Below are positions 5,834 through 6,336 of a DNA stretch of 6,336 nt, piece by piece. Source of the DNA: Vibrio sp. (lineage in GTDB: Bacteria > Pseudomonadota > Gammaproteobacteria > Enterobacterales > Vibrionaceae); contig SLFB01000309.1 in the NCBI GenBank assembly GCA_007124475.1, forward strand, positions 1 through 6,336. Direction: 5' to 3'. The position numbers and the translations under genes are program-made. How positions within the stretch are numbered: the first letter of the stretch is position 1; every line of letters starts with the position of its first letter. The notes beneath the pieces are model-generated. The model worked only from the letters and a program-made list of their open reading frames with translations. It was not told the DNA's origin and searched no databases.

Positions 5834-6336
5834 CTACTGGCCAAGGATCTCAGCCAGCCGACCATTGCTCTCTAATTGTTTAAGCCCATTATTAAATGCA
5901 GTAATAATTTCTGCGGCTCGAGGGTGCTGCCGAGAAACAATTAAATGATACGGCACGTCTTTAATGTTCTTATCAAAGTAAGCAACTTGGCTGAAGCCGA
6001 CACTGGCCGCCAACCCCAAGCCAACCAATCGCTCTTCCATTACACCATCCAAACGGCCTGCTTGCAGCTTACGAAAGTTGTTTTCAGGTTGGCTAATGCG
6101 CTCAATGGTGTAACCTGCATCTTCGCGGACAAAACCATAATCATAGGCCACCACGCCACCGAGCGTTTTACCTAATAAATCTTGCTCACTCTCCCAGCGC
6201 AGCGGTTTATCGGGATGATAAAAAACCACTGTACTCAAGGTTATCACCGGCTCACTATAGTGAAAGCGCGCAGCACGATCTTGATTAAAACTGTACAAAA
6301 AAGTCCCATCCAGTTCAGCATTCTCAGCAGCATTGA
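5834..6336 (-). CDS. SBP_bac_3 family periplasmic solute-binding protein, 5'-truncated by the window edge
   Basis: The frame stays open to the right edge, giving 166 visible residues; the N-terminus with any signal peptide is outside. A TTG at 6298-6296 is an internal codon rather than a start, because family sequence continues upstream (AENAELDGTFLYSFNQDR). The segment ELDG, then R-x-x-x-F-x-YSEPV, then DLLGKTLGGVVAYDYG is the usual second-lobe pattern of amino-acid-type binding proteins (transporter substrate-binding domain family), followed by LQAGRLDGVMEE and a closing helix NNGLKQLESNGRLAEILGQ. Such proteins bind amino acids or related small molecules in the periplasm, for ABC import or as stand-alone sensors. 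No ABC permease genes are visible downstream, so it may be an orphan, as is common in Vibrio and Shewanella. Ligand not predictable. Confidence 0.85.
   Translation of the reverse strand, partial: NAAENAELDGTFLYSFNQDRAARFHYSEPVITLSTVVFYHPDKPLRWESEQDLLGKTLGGVVAYDYGFVREDAGYTIERISQPENNFRKLQAGRLDGVMEERLVGLGLAASVGFSQVAYFDKNIKDVPYHLIVSRQHPRAAEIITAFNNGLKQLESNGRLAEILGQ

Noticed and set aside
5945..6175. 76-codon plus-strand frame within the SBP gene
   Set aside because: Antisense to the well-supported SBP_bac_3 domain; no independent support.
6296..6298. TTG as the start of the SBP gene
   Set aside because: The frame continues upstream to the window edge with family-typical residues (ELDGTF), so this is an internal Leu codon.

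Overview
The window looks like chromosomal DNA from a marine-type gammaproteobacterium, most likely Vibrionaceae or a relative in Alteromonadales. This is inferred from the moderately AT-rich composition and from the gene families: a TRAP carboxylate transporter, an Aer-type redox receptor that opens with the MRNNQPITQRE signature, and a periplasmic SBP_bac_3 protein. There are no rRNA or tRNA genes, no insertion sequences and no CRISPR array.

Layout. Positions 1-1786 (minus strand) hold a TRAP transporter operon in the usual P-Q-M order. dctP (substrate-binding protein) comes first, then a 127-nt gap with two perfect hairpins, one followed by a U-run. dctQ (small permease) follows, and the first 49 codons of dctM (large permease) overlap dctQ by ATGA and run off the left edge. 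Positions 1787-2434 form a long gene-free divergent region with several palindromes. One sits just downstream of a candidate dctP promoter, and another overlaps a candidate sigma-28-like promoter for the receptor. Positions 2435-4042 (plus strand) encode the Aer-like PAS/HAMP/MCP-signal receptor; its real start is an ATG at 2435. Positions 4068-4098 carry a strong bidirectional terminator shared with the convergent gene at 4109-5587 (minus strand), a secreted protein resembling the N-acylglucosamine 2-epimerase (AGE) fold. Positions 5588-5833 are intergenic with a 10-bp hairpin. Positions 5834-6336 (minus strand) are the C-terminal part of a SBP_bac_3 solute-binding protein whose 5' end lies beyond the right edge.

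How they fit together. The TRAP genes form one sodium- or proton-driven uptake system for an organic acid of unknown identity. The inter-cistronic hairpins probably keep the binding protein more abundant than the permease. The receptor would steer the cell by redox or energy state, and it is a separate transcription unit. The epimerase-like protein and the SBP_bac_3 protein have no demonstrable link to the transporter beyond proximity. I found no convincing evidence of a wholly new system. The points most worth a second look are the lipoprotein-type DctP, the putative operon attenuator, the operator-like palindromes and the exported AGE-like enzyme with an altered GHxIE motif.
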